Assembly (NCBI GenBank): GCA_021204085.1
Contig: JAJPZY010000106.1
Coordinates: 1 to 49,231, forward strand
Origin: Clostridiales bacterium
GTDB taxonomy: Bacteria; Bacillota; Clostridia; Lachnospirales; Lachnospiraceae
DNA length: 49,231 nucleotides
Direction: 5' to 3'
Both the position numbers and the translations under genes were made by a program. This document shows, one piece after another, positions 8,161 through 16,242 of this stretch (position 1 is its first letter; each line of letters opens with the position of its first letter). The notes under the pieces were generated by a model that saw only the letters and a list, made by a program, of their open reading frames with translations, was not told where the DNA came from and searched no databases.

Positions 8161-8232
8161 GGATGTGACAGATGAGTGAAAAACACCCCTACAAAGTTGC
8201 CTGAAAATATGTTGACGGCATCTGTCGCATCC
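8161..8232. repeat. Inverted-repeat element, short copy
   Basis: GGATGTGACAGATG (8161-8174) and CATCTGTCGCATCC (8219-8232) form a 14-base stem with one G-T pair. Inside is a 21-base core at 8186-8206 (CCCCTACAAAGTTGCCTG then AAA) that occurs exactly, inverted, at 23120-23140. The element is followed by TGACCG here and in the copy at 23088-23455 read on the minus strand. Confidence 0.7.
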
Positions 8233-8301
8233 TGACCGTACATCCAGCGATGATATAAGACGATGCAGAATATAGAGATATGCAAACGAAGAAATATGCA
8301 A

Positions 8302-8330
8302 TTGAGTCATTTCGTTTCTTATGTTAAGAT
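8302..8330 (+). promoter_or_regulatory. punA promoter
   Basis: TTGAGT (8302-8307) and TAAGAT (8325-8330) are 17 bases apart, ending 28 bases before the punA start. Confidence 0.55.
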
Positions 8331-8358
8331 ATTATCCAACGAACAGGAGGAAATTTCC

Positions 8359-9198
8359 ATGAGCGAAGTATATGATAAACTGATGAGGTGTTATGAAAGT
8401 GTGCGTGCGAAAACGGATTTTCACCCGGAGATAGCGATTGTTTTAGGCTCCGGTCTGGGCGATTATGCGGAGCATATTCAGACGAAACAGGTGATTGATT
8501 ATCATGAGATTGAGGACTTCCCGGTGTCGACGGTTCTGGGACACGCCGGGAGGTTTGTGTTCGGGTATGTGCAGGATATTCCGGTGGTAATCATGCAGGG
8601 GAGAGTTCACTATTATGAAGGATATCCTATGTCGGATGTGGTTCTGCCGACAAGACTGATGGGACTTCTCGGTGCAAAGGCTTTACTGCTGACGAATGCT
8701 TCCGGCGGAATTCAGGAGGGAATGCAGGCGGGAGACCTGATGCTGATTACGGATCAGATTTCGGATTTTGTGCCCTCGCCGCTGGTTGGTCCGAATTTGG
8801 ACGGGCTTGGCGTGCGGTTCCCGGATATGAGCCATATCTATGACGAGCTGCTTCAAAATGCGGTGAGGAATGCGGCAAAACGATTGGGGATTTCCTTAAA
8901 GGAGGGGGTCTATATTCAACTGACCGGACCGAATTATGAATCGCCGGCGGAGATTCGTATGTGCAAGGCAATCGGCGCGGATGCTGTGGGTATGAGCACG
9001 GCCTGTGAAGCAATTGCGGCGAATCATATGGGAATGAAGGTCTGCGGCATTTCCTGTATTTCGAATCTTGCGGCGGGAATTTCAAAGCGGCCGCTGACAC
9101 ATGCGGAGGTGCAGGAGTCAGCGGATCGGGTGGCGCCGCTGTTTCAGAAACTGGTGACGGAGAGTGTTCTCGAAATATCAAAAGTGATTAATGCATAG
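8359..9198 (+). CDS. punA: Purine-nucleoside phosphorylase
   Basis: This 279-residue enzyme of the trimeric (PNP/MTAP) family phosphorolyses purine nucleosides to base and ribose 1-phosphate. Diagnostic segments are VLGSGLGDYAE, VLGHAGRF, MQGRVHYYEGYPM, LTNASGGI, TGPNYESPAEIRM and VGMSTACEAIAANHMGM. The start ATG 8359 follows CAGGAGGA by eight bases; upstream in-frame codons lack a ribosome site. The next gene encodes an amidohydrolase of nucleoside metabolism, so the pair is probably a purine salvage unit, although the 212-base gap between them contains a long inverted repeat and they may be separately transcribed. Confidence 0.95.
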   Translation: MSEVYDKLMRCYESVRAKTDFHPEIAIVLGSGLGDYAEHIQTKQVIDYHEIEDFPVSTVLGHAGRFVFGYVQDIPVVIMQGRVHYYEGYPMSDVVLPTRLMGLLGAKALLLTNASGGIQEGMQAGDLMLITDQISDFVPSPLVGPNLDGLGVRFPDMSHIYDELLQNAVRNAAKRLGISLKEGVYIQLTGPNYESPAEIRMCKAIGADAVGMSTACEAIAANHMGMKVCGISCISNLAAGISKRPLTHAEVQESADRVAPLFQKLVTESVLEISKVINA

Positions 9199-9220
9199 GA
9201 GAACCCGATTTACGTTGAAT

Positions 9221-9343
9221 TGCATGTGTACACAAAACAATTTTAACTCAGGCACGGGAAAGTGCCTTCGTTTAAAATGTTTTGCGCACACATGAGGCGA
9301 AGGGGTTGGAGCGGGTTTTCCAAAAGTTTTGTGTACACCTGCA
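9221..9343. repeat. Long imperfect hairpin with a third inverted arm
   Basis: Arms 9223-9255 and 9262-9294 match at 27 of 33 positions around the six-base loop GGGAAA. A third arm at 9326-9343 matches the inverted 9221-9238 sequence at 17 of 18 positions. Each outer arm contains the palindrome GTGTACAC. No T-tract follows the hairpin, so a simple terminator is unlikely. Confidence 0.65.
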
Positions 9344-9410
9344 TCCGGGGATTGAGAAAAGTTCTCTCGTGACTGTATGGAGATTTTTACTAAAGGAGAA
9401 AGAAGTATAC

Positions 9411-10715
9411 ATGAATATCAGATTTTATAACGCCAGAATATTGACTTTGAATGACAGTGAGGATTTCGAGATCGTCTCCGGCGAGTTATGGGTGTCGGGC
9501 GACCGGATTCTCTATGCGGGCGATGGCGCGCAGCCGGACCGGATCCTGGAGAGCCTGGGTATGCATATGATCCTCTGGGAAAGGGAGATTGACTGCGGCG
9601 GGAATCTTCTGATGCCCGGTTTTAAGAACGCACATGCGCACACTTATATGACGTTTTTGCGCTCTTATGCGGATGACTTGCCGCTGCAGGAGTGGCTCTA
9701 TCAGATGTGTTTCCCGAAGGAGGACCAGCTGGATACGGAGAATATCCGCCCGTTGGAAGTGCTGGGGATTATGGAATACCTGACCGGCGGGATTACCACC
9801 AGTTTTGATATGTGTTATTTTCCGCCTGTTTACGCACAGGTGGCGGCGGACTGCGGATTCCGGGCGGTACAGGTGTCCGGCGTCAATAGTTTTGGCGGCG
9901 ACCTCGGTGTGGTGGAGGAGAATTATTTAAAAGTAAATGAAACCAGTGACCTGACAACTTTTTTCATCGGATTTCACGCTGAATACACGACGAAGATGGA
10001 AATGATGCAGGGTATTGCAAAGCTGGCGCAGAAGTATAAGTCTCCTTTGTACATGCACAATTCTGAGACGGCGAAGGAAGTCGCAGAGTGTGTGGAGAGA
10101 TACGGGAAGACACCGACGCAGATTACGGACGAGCTTGGAATGTATGAATACGGCGGCGGTGGTTTTCACTGCGTGTATTTTGATGATCAGGATTTTGAAA
10201 TCTTTAAGAAACGGGGACTGACGGCGGTAACCTGTCCGGCGTCCAATTTAAAGCTGGCCAGCGGCATTGCGCCGTTGAAGCGGTTTTACGATGAGGGAAT
10301 CAATTTGGCAATCGGCACGGACGGCCCGGCCAGCAATAACAGCCTGGATATGTTTAAGGAGATGTATCTGGCTTCCACGCTGGCGAAAGTGCGGGAGATG
10401 GACGCGGAGTGCATCAGCGCAGACCGTATCCTTTATATGGCGACGACCGGCGGCGCGAAGGCGATGAATCTTTCGGACTGTGACCGGCTGGCGGCGGGAA
10501 AGAAGGCGGATCTGATTTTGATTGACCTGAAACAGCCGAATATGCAGCCGGAAAACAATATTGTGAAAAATCTGGTTTACGGCGGCGGGAAGCAGAATGT
10601 AAAGCTGACGATGGTGAACGGAAGGATTCTCTATGAAGACGGGAAATTTCATATAGGGGCGGAGCCGGAGGATATCTATAAAGAAGCGAACCGGATTATC
10701 CGGGGGATGAAGTGA
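9411..10715 (+). CDS. mtaD: 5-methylthioadenosine/S-adenosylhomocysteine deaminase-type amidohydrolase
   Basis: This 434-residue metal-dependent amidohydrolase has GFKNAHAHTYM (the HxH metal motif), GFHAEYT, MHNSET and the GTDGPASNNSLDMF segment with the catalytic aspartate. These are the pattern of MtaD/SsnA-like deaminases acting on adenosine-type nucleosides. Start ATG 9411 follows AAAGGAGAA; longer readings would cross the inverted repeat upstream and lack a ribosome site. Placement beside punA suits conversion of S-adenosylhomocysteine or methylthioadenosine to inosine analogues followed by phosphorolysis, which is inference. Other substrates such as guanine are possible because the family is broad. 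Confidence 0.85.
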   Translation: MNIRFYNARILTLNDSEDFEIVSGELWVSGDRILYAGDGAQPDRILESLGMHMILWEREIDCGGNLLMPGFKNAHAHTYMTFLRSYADDLPLQEWLYQMCFPKEDQLDTENIRPLEVLGIMEYLTGGITTSFDMCYFPPVYAQVAADCGFRAVQVSGVNSFGGDLGVVEENYLKVNETSDLTTFFIGFHAEYTTKMEMMQGIAKLAQKYKSPLYMHNSETAKEVAECVERYGKTPTQITDELGMYEYGGGGFHCVYFDDQDFEIFKKRGLTAVTCPASNLKLASGIAPLKRFYDEGINLAIGTDGPASNNSLDMFKEMYLASTLAKVREMDAECISADRILYMATTGGAKAMNLSDCDRLAAGKKADLILIDLKQPNMQPENNIVKNLVYGGGKQNVKLTMVNGRILYEDGKFHIGAEPEDIYKEANRIIRGMK

Positions 10716-10826
10716 TGATGAGGATTGCGAGATAAGAGAGATAGGATATCTTAGATTTCCGTAATCGAACTTATGCACAGCGGTGATTTTTACGGAGCAA
10801 TCCGTAGGTATCATCAGTTGTAAGGA
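10715..10826. repeat. Mosaic intergenic repeat, copy between mtaD and rnhA
   Basis: It begins GATGATGAGGATTGCG and ends GCAATCC...TATCATCAG, a broken inverted repeat. The same ends occur at 17971-18032 with the interior missing. The interior (10729-10784) is roughly 80 percent identical to 23192-23245, including CGAACTTATGC. Confidence 0.65.
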
Positions 10827-10854
10827 TATATCAGTATCAAGACGGGAGAGAACC

Positions 10855-11328
10855 ATGAAAGTGACAATTTATACTGACGGCGCGGCCCGCGGCAACCCGG
10901 ACGGCCCCGGCGGGTACGGTGCGGTCCTGCAGTTTACGGACGAAGCGGGTACCTTACATGAAAAAGAACTCAGCGCCGGATACGAAAAAACGACCAACAA
11001 CCGCATGGAGCTTATGGCAGCGATTGCCGGGTTGGAGGTCTTAAAAAAGCCCTGTCAGGTTGAACTGTACTCAGATTCGAAATATCTGACGGATGCCTTT
11101 AATCAGCACTGGATTTACGGGTGGATGAAGCGCGGCTGGAAGAAAGCGGACAAGTCCCCGGTAAAAAATATTGACTTGTGGAAGCGGCTGCTGGCAGCGA
11201 TGGAGCCGCATGAGGTTACCTGGCACTGGGTGAAGGGGCATGACGGGCACCCGGAAAATGAGCGCTGCGACCGGCTGGCTACGACGGCGGCAGACGGGGA
11301 TGAGCTCCTGGAGGATGTGATGAGGTGA
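10855..11328 (+). CDS. rnhA: Ribonuclease HI
   Basis: This 157-residue protein has the full RNase HI catalytic set: Asp8 ([12 protein letters not shown]), Glu52 (NNRMELMA), Asp74 (LYSDSKYL) and Asp139, plus the His128 loop ([15 protein letters not shown]). It degrades RNA in RNA-DNA hybrids. Length matches the bacterial enzyme of about 155. The start ATG 10855 has GGGAGAG just upstream. It follows a repeat element and precedes alaS, which has its own promoter, so it may be transcribed alone or with mtaD. Confidence 0.97.
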   Translation: MKVTIYTDGAARGNPDGPGGYGAVLQFTDEAGTLHEKELSAGYEKTTNNRMELMAAIAGLEVLKKPCQVELYSDSKYLTDAFNQHWIYGWMKRGWKKADKSPVKNIDLWKRLLAAMEPHEVTWHWVKGHDGHPENERCDRLATTAADGDELLEDVMR

Positions 11329-11394
11329 AGGGATTTTTTGTTGAAATGTAGCCTTGTTTTGCATTTTTGTGAATAGCTTAAAGATGATAATATC

Positions 11395-11423
11395 TTGTAA
11401 ACATAAGAATTCTATGATACTAT
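11395..11423 (+). promoter_or_regulatory. alaS promoter
   Basis: TTGTAA (11395-11400) and TACTAT (11418-11423) are separated by 17 bases in an AT-rich 146-base gap. The gap is too short for, and has no sign of, a T-box leader. Confidence 0.45.
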
Positions 11424-11474
11424 ATTTTTCTGCGAGATAAAATTTATTTTTAAAATATAACGGAGGAACAGATC

Positions 11475-14147
11475 GTGAAAGCATATGGAGTGAATGAGTT
11501 ACGCCGGATGTATCTGGATTTTTTTAAGAGCAAAGATCATCTGGCGATGAAAAGTTTTTCTCTGATTCCGCATAATGACAACAGCCTGCTTCTGATCAAT
11601 GCGGGGATGGCGCCCTTAAAGCCGTACTTTACCGGAGCGGAGATTCCGCCGAAGCGGAGGGTGACCACCTGCCAGAAGTGTGTTCGCACCGGCGATATCG
11701 AGAATGTGGGAAAGACCGCGCGTCATCTGACCTTTTTTGAGATGCTGGGCAATTTCTCGTTTGGAGATTATTTTAAGCATGAGGCGATTGCCTGGTCCTG
11801 GGAGTTTCTGACAGAGACGCTGGGTATGGATCCGGAGCGGCTGTACCCGTCCATTTACGGTGAGGATGAGGAGGCTTTTGAAATTTGGACGAAGGAAGTC
11901 GGCGTTCCGGCGGAGAAGATTACCCGTTTTTACCGTGATCCTGAGACTGGGGAGTGCGATAACTTCTGGGAGCACGGCGCAGGTCCCTGCGGTCCCTGTT
12001 CGGAGATTTATTATGACCGCGGCGAAAAGTATGGCTGCGGATCGCCGGATTGTAAGGTGGGCTGCGACTGCGACCGCTATATGGAAGTCTGGAATAATGT
12101 TTTTACGCAGTTTGACGGCGACGGAAAAGGCGGCTATACCGAGCTGGAGAATAAGAATATCGACACCGGCATGGGGCTGGAGCGTCTTGCCGTAGTGATG
12201 CAGGATGTGGACTCTGTCTTTGATATCGATACCATGAAGGCGATCCGCGATAAGATCTGCGAGCTTTCCGGCAAAAAATATCATATGGATGCGCTGGATG
12301 ATGTTTCCATCCGTGTGATTACCGATCATATCCGTTCTTCGACATTTATGGTTTCTGACGGAATCATGCCTTCAAACGAGGGCAGAGGATACGTGCTGCG
12401 CCGGATTATCCGCCGTGCGGCCCGTCACGGCCGGATGCTGGGCATCGAGGGGACGTTCCTGGCGGATGTGGCGATGACGGTCATTCATGAGAGCAAGGAC
12501 GGCTACCCGGAACTGGACGAGAAAAAAGATTTTATCCTGAAGGTTCTGACGCAGGAGGAAGAGCGTTTTGCGAAGACGCTGGATCTGGGTCTTGCAATCC
12601 TTGCGGATATGGAAGAGGAGATGACGCAGGCCGGTAAGAAGGTTCTCTCCGGAGAAAATGCGTTCAAATTATATGACACGTACGGATTCCCGGTTGACCT
12701 GACGGAGGAGATTCTGGCGGAAAAAGGATTTACTTATGATGCGGACGGATTCAAAGCTGCCATGGAGAATCAGCGGCAGATGGCCCGCAGCAGCCGGAAG
12801 ACTACGAATTACACCGGACATGAGGCGACCGTGTATGATGAGATTGATCCGGCGATCACTTCTGTGTTTACCGGCTATGACCGTCTGGATGATCAGGGGA
12901 AAGTGATGGTTCTCGTGAAGAACGCGGCGGATGGAGAAGAAGACGAGATTATTGAGGTTCTTGCTGACGGAGATCAGGGAACGATTATCACGGACCGCAC
13001 GCCTTTTTATGCTACCATGGGCGGACAGATCGGCGATCACGGAGTGATCTCCACGGCGGACGGTTCGTTTGAAGTTACGGATACCGTGAAGCTCGCGGGC
13101 GGGCGTGTCGGTCATGTCGGACGGATGACTTCGGGTCTGATCAAATCCGGAGATACGGTGACGCTTACTGTTGACCGTAAACGGCGTACGGCGACCTGCA
13201 AGAATCATTCCGCAACGCATTTGCTTCAGAAGGCGCTGCGTGAGGTGCTCGGCACCCACGTGGAGCAGGCAGGTTCCTATCAGGATGCAGACCGCACACG
13301 GTTTGATTTTTCGCACTTCCAGGCGATGACGGAGGACGAGCTTGCAAAAGTAGAAGCCATTGTCAATGAGAAGATTGCGGAGGGGATCCCCGTTTGCACG
13401 GATGTCATGACGGTGGAGGAAGCCAGGAAGACCGGCGCAATGGCGCTCTTCGGTGAAAAGTACGGGGAGACGGTCCGCGTGGTTTCGATGGGGGATTTTT
13501 CAAAAGAATTCTGCGGCGGTACCCATGTGGCGAACACAGCGGATATTACGGCGTTTAAGATCGTATCGGAGGGCGGCGTGGCGGCAGGCGTCCGTCGGAT
13601 TGAGGCCCTGACCGGCGCCAATGTGTTTGCGTATTATAAAAATATAGAAAATGAGCTGGCAGAGGCGGCGAAAGCGGCGAAGGCAGCTCCGGCGGATCTG
13701 GTGGCGAAGATTGCGCATATGCAGGCGGAGATTAAGACACTGCAGTCTGAAAATGAATCTTTAAAGAGCCGGATCGCACAGTCCTCCATGGGCGACGTGA
13801 TGGATCAGGTTGTTGAGGTCAAGGGCGTGAAGCTTCTGGCTGCCAGTGTTCCCGGCGTAGATATGAACGGTTTGCGTGATCTTGGGGATCAGCTGAAAGA
13901 GAAGCTGGGCGAGGGCGTGATCCTTCTGGCGAGTGAGAACGGCGGAAAGGTCAGCCTGATGGCTATGGCGACAGACGGAGCGATGAAGCAGGGCGCTCAT
14001 GCGGGCAATCTGATCAAGGCGGCGGCAAAGAAAGTTGGCGGAGGCGGAGGCGGCCGTCCGAATATGGCGCAGGCCGGCGGAAAGAACCCGGCCGGTATCC
14101 CTGACGCCCTGGCTGCGGCAAAGGAGACGCTGGCGGAGCAGTTATAA
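11475..14147 (+). CDS. alaS: Alanine-tRNA ligase
   Basis: The 890-residue protein is a full-length AlaRS. The class II aminoacylation domain opens with ELRRMYLDFFKSKDH, and residues near 40-110 carry the TCQKCVRTGDIENVG block. The editing domain has the two metal-binding sites NHSATHLL and FCGGTHVANT. A coiled coil follows around 725-775, and the C-terminal C-Ala domain ends in a glycine-rich GGGGGG stretch with DALAAAKE. It charges tRNA-Ala and removes mischarged Ser or Gly. The start is a GTG seven bases after GGAGGA. No clear terminator follows before the hydrogenase promoter at 14196. Confidence 0.98.
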   Translation: MKAYGVNELRRMYLDFFKSKDHLAMKSFSLIPHNDNSLLLINAGMAPLKPYFTGAEIPPKRRVTTCQKCVRTGDIENVGKTARHLTFFEMLGNFSFGDYFKHEAIAWSWEFLTETLGMDPERLYPSIYGEDEEAFEIWTKEVGVPAEKITRFYRDPETGECDNFWEHGAGPCGPCSEIYYDRGEKYGCGSPDCKVGCDCDRYMEVWNNVFTQFDGDGKGGYTELENKNIDTGMGLERLAVVMQDVDSVFDIDTMKAIRDKICELSGKKYHMDALDDVSIRVITDHIRSSTFMVSDGIMPSNEGRGYVLRRIIRRAARHGRMLGIEGTFLADVAMTVIHESKDGYPELDEKKDFILKVLTQEEERFAKTLDLGLAILADMEEEMTQAGKKVLSGENAFKLYDTYGFPVDLTEEILAEKGFTYDADGFKAAMENQRQMARSSRKTTNYTGHEATVYDEIDPAITSVFTGYDRLDDQGKVMVLVKNAADGEEDEIIEVLADGDQGTIITDRTPFYATMGGQIGDHGVISTADGSFEVTDTVKLAGGRVGHVGRMTSGLIKSGDTVTLTVDRKRRTATCKNHSATHLLQKALREVLGTHVEQAGSYQDADRTRFDFSHFQAMTEDELAKVEAIVNEKIAEGIPVCTDVMTVEEARKTGAMALFGEKYGETVRVVSMGDFSKEFCGGTHVANTADITAFKIVSEGGVAAGVRRIEALTGANVFAYYKNIENELAEAAKAAKAAPADLVAKIAHMQAEIKTLQSENESLKSRIAQSSMGDVMDQVVEVKGVKLLAASVPGVDMNGLRDLGDQLKEKLGEGVILLASENGGKVSLMAMATDGAMKQGAHAGNLIKAAAKKVGGGGGGRPNMAQAGGKNPAGIPDALAAAKETLAEQL

Positions 14148-14195
14148 CATTTTTTTGACTGTTGATTAGCAAAAAATATCCTGTCATTTGAAAAA

Positions 14196-14224
14196 TTGAC
14201 TTGTGATTATGTCGAATGTATGAT
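14196..14224 (+). promoter_or_regulatory. Promoter of the hydrogenase operon
   Basis: TTGACT (14196-14201) and TATGAT (14219-14224) are exactly 17 bases apart, a strong sigma-A match. Confidence 0.75.
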
Positions 14225-14231
14225 AACATAA

Positions 14232-14294
14232 ATTGTACGTATTCGAAAACAATCTTATTTTAAAGATAAGGGCCGACGTATTTGTACGCCGGCC
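14232..14294 (+). promoter_or_regulatory. Structured leader of the hydrogenase operon
   Basis: Three consecutive stem-loops follow the predicted transcription start: ATTGT/ACAAT (about 14232-14253), CTTAT/ATAAG (about 14253-14270) and GGCCGACGTA/TACGCCGGCC (14271-14294). The last is followed by ATTTATTTT, a weak terminator-like tail, then 110 bases to the start codon. An attenuator is possible. Confidence 0.45.
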
Positions 14295-14409
14295 ATTTAT
14301 TTTAAAAATGATAAGGCGGGAACGATAAGGGTGTCATTGATTCTGTATGCTCGATTGATTTTCGGATTATTACAATATAATTATATCTATTAAGGAGGAG
14401 GAGTTTACT

Positions 14410-16242
14410 ATGAGCAGATTATCAGTGGTTGAGACCGGTAAGATGCGCAAAGCCGGCGAGGATCTGCGCCTGCAGGTCGCCTCGCGCATCGCGGCGAACC
14501 CACCCGGGGTCTGTGCGGTGGAGCAGCAGCTTGCGATTTTGCAGGTCTGTCATGCTCAGAGCTGCGGCAAGTGTGTACCCTGCCGTGTCGGATTGGGGAG
14601 GCTTGCACAGCTTCTGGAGGATGTCCTGGATGACAGAGCTACGATGGACACGCTGGATTTGATTCGCGAGACCGCAGAAAATATTCGTGTGTCCGCAGAC
14701 TGCGCCATCGGCTTTGAGGCGGCGAATATGGTGCTGAAAGGTTTGGAAGGATTTGAGGAGGACTATCTTTCACATATACAGAAGCATGCCTGTTCCGGTT
14801 CCTTCGAACAGCCGATTCCCTGCGTTACGCTCTGTCCCGCGAATGTGGATGTGCCGGGTTATATTGCTTTGGCGGCAGAGGGAAGGGCGGACGATGCAAT
14901 TCGCCTGATCCGCAAGGACAATCCGTTCCCTACCGCCTGCGCACTGATCTGTGAGCATCCCTGTGAGAAGAGATGCCGCCGCAGGATGATTGATGATGCG
15001 GTCAATATCCGCGGCTTAAAGCGCTTCGTGGTGGATCACGCTTCGGCAGATTCTGTTCCCACACCGCCGTGCAATCCGTCTACGGGTAAGAGAGTGGCTG
15101 TGGTCGGCAGCGGACCGAGCGGTCTGACGGCAGCTTATTTCCTGCAGCTGATGGGACATCAGTGCACGGTATTTGAGGAGAAGAAACAGCTGGGCGGTAT
15201 GCTTCGCTATGGTATTCCGAATTACCGCTTCCCGAGAGAGCGTCTCCAGCAGGATCTGGACGCCATTCTTTCAACCGGCATTGAGGTGAAGACAGAGGCA
15301 AAAATCGGCGCAGAAGAGATGAAGCAGCTTCATGAGGAGTATGACGCTGTTTATGTGGCGATCGGTGCGCACACAGATAAAAAGCTTCGAATCGAGGGTG
15401 AGGACAGTGAGAATGTAGTTTCGGCTGTCAAGATGCTTCGGGAGATCGGAGATGACAACTATCCGGATTATATCGGAAAGGATATTATCGTAGTTGGCGG
15501 CGGCAACGTTGCGATGGACTGCGCAAGAACGGCAATCCGCTGCCATGCAGCTTCGGTGAAGGTGGTTTACCGGAGACGGCAGGAGGATATGACGGCGCTT
15601 CCCGCAGAAGTCGAGAGCGCACTCGCTGAGGGCGTGGAGATGGTAACACTCAATGCACCGATGCGGATTGAGGCGGATGATGAAGGAAAAGCGGTTGCTC
15701 TCTGGGTACAGCCTCAGGTCATTGGTCAGGTGAAGAACGGACGTCCTGCTCCGCACAATGCGAATAAGCCTGAAGAGCGGATGGCCTGCGATATTGTTCT
15801 GGTCGCAGTCGGACAGGATATCGTGTCCGGACCGTTTGCTGAATTTGGTATGCCTGTAAACCGCGGAAAGATCGTTGCCGATAAGTCCGGCGCGGTTGCA
15901 ATGGACGGTATTTTTGCCGGCGGTGAATGTGTCCTCGGAGCAGCGACGGTGATTCGTTCTATCGAGGGCGGTAAGGTTGCTGCGGCAAATATTGATGAGT
16001 ATCTGGGCGGCCATCATATGGTTACCTGCGATGTGAAGATCCCGGAGCCTATGCTCAATGACAAGGTAGCCAGCGGAAGAGTAAACATTCGTGAAGTGGA
16101 AGCCTGCACACGTAAGCTGAGCTTTGACGGTGTGGAACTGCCGATGAGTGAAGAGGAAGCACTCAATGAGGCCAGCCGGTGCCTGCGCTGCGATCATCAT
16201 GGATGCAGTGTGCTGAGAGGAGGTCGTCAGGAGATATGGTAA
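14410..16242 (+). CDS. Hydrogenase-associated flavin/iron-sulfur subunit (NuoF 4Fe-4S domain fused to GltD-like oxidoreductase)
   Basis: The 610-residue protein has three parts. Residues about 40-115 match the NuoF C-terminal 4Fe-4S domain (SCGKCVPCR plus a later SADC). Residues about 130-215 match the GltD N-terminal double-cluster domain (CVTLCPANVDVPGYI and CALICEHPCEKRC). Residues about 225-580 form the FAD/NAD(P)H module with VVGSGPSGLTAAYF and VVGGGNVAMDCARTA, ending with SRCLRCDHHGC. It overlaps the hydrogenase start by seven bases, indicating coupled translation. GltD relatives use NADPH, so this subunit may link H2 to NADP; NAD is not excluded. Such pairs resemble glutamate-synthase-linked [FeFe]-hydrogenases (group A). 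Start ATG 14410 follows AAGGAGGAGGAG. Confidence 0.85.
   Translation: MSRLSVVETGKMRKAGEDLRLQVASRIAANPPGVCAVEQQLAILQVCHAQSCGKCVPCRVGLGRLAQLLEDVLDDRATMDTLDLIRETAENIRVSADCAIGFEAANMVLKGLEGFEEDYLSHIQKHACSGSFEQPIPCVTLCPANVDVPGYIALAAEGRADDAIRLIRKDNPFPTACALICEHPCEKRCRRRMIDDAVNIRGLKRFVVDHASADSVPTPPCNPSTGKRVAVVGSGPSGLTAAYFLQLMGHQCTVFEEKKQLGGMLRYGIPNYRFPRERLQQDLDAILSTGIEVKTEAKIGAEEMKQLHEEYDAVYVAIGAHTDKKLRIEGEDSENVVSAVKMLREIGDDNYPDYIGKDIIVVGGGNVAMDCARTAIRCHAASVKVVYRRRQEDMTALPAEVESALAEGVEMVTLNAPMRIEADDEGKAVALWVQPQVIGQVKNGRPAPHNANKPEERMACDIVLVAVGQDIVSGPFAEFGMPVNRGKIVADKSGAVAMDGIFAGGECVLGAATVIRSIEGGKVAAANIDEYLGGHHMVTCDVKIPEPMLNDKVASGRVNIREVEACTRKLSFDGVELPMSEEEALNEASRCLRCDHHGCSVLRGGRQEIW

Noticed and set aside
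11329-11474. T-box leader before alaS
   Set aside because: The gap is only 146 bases and no T-box specifier or TGGNACCGCG-type sequence is present.
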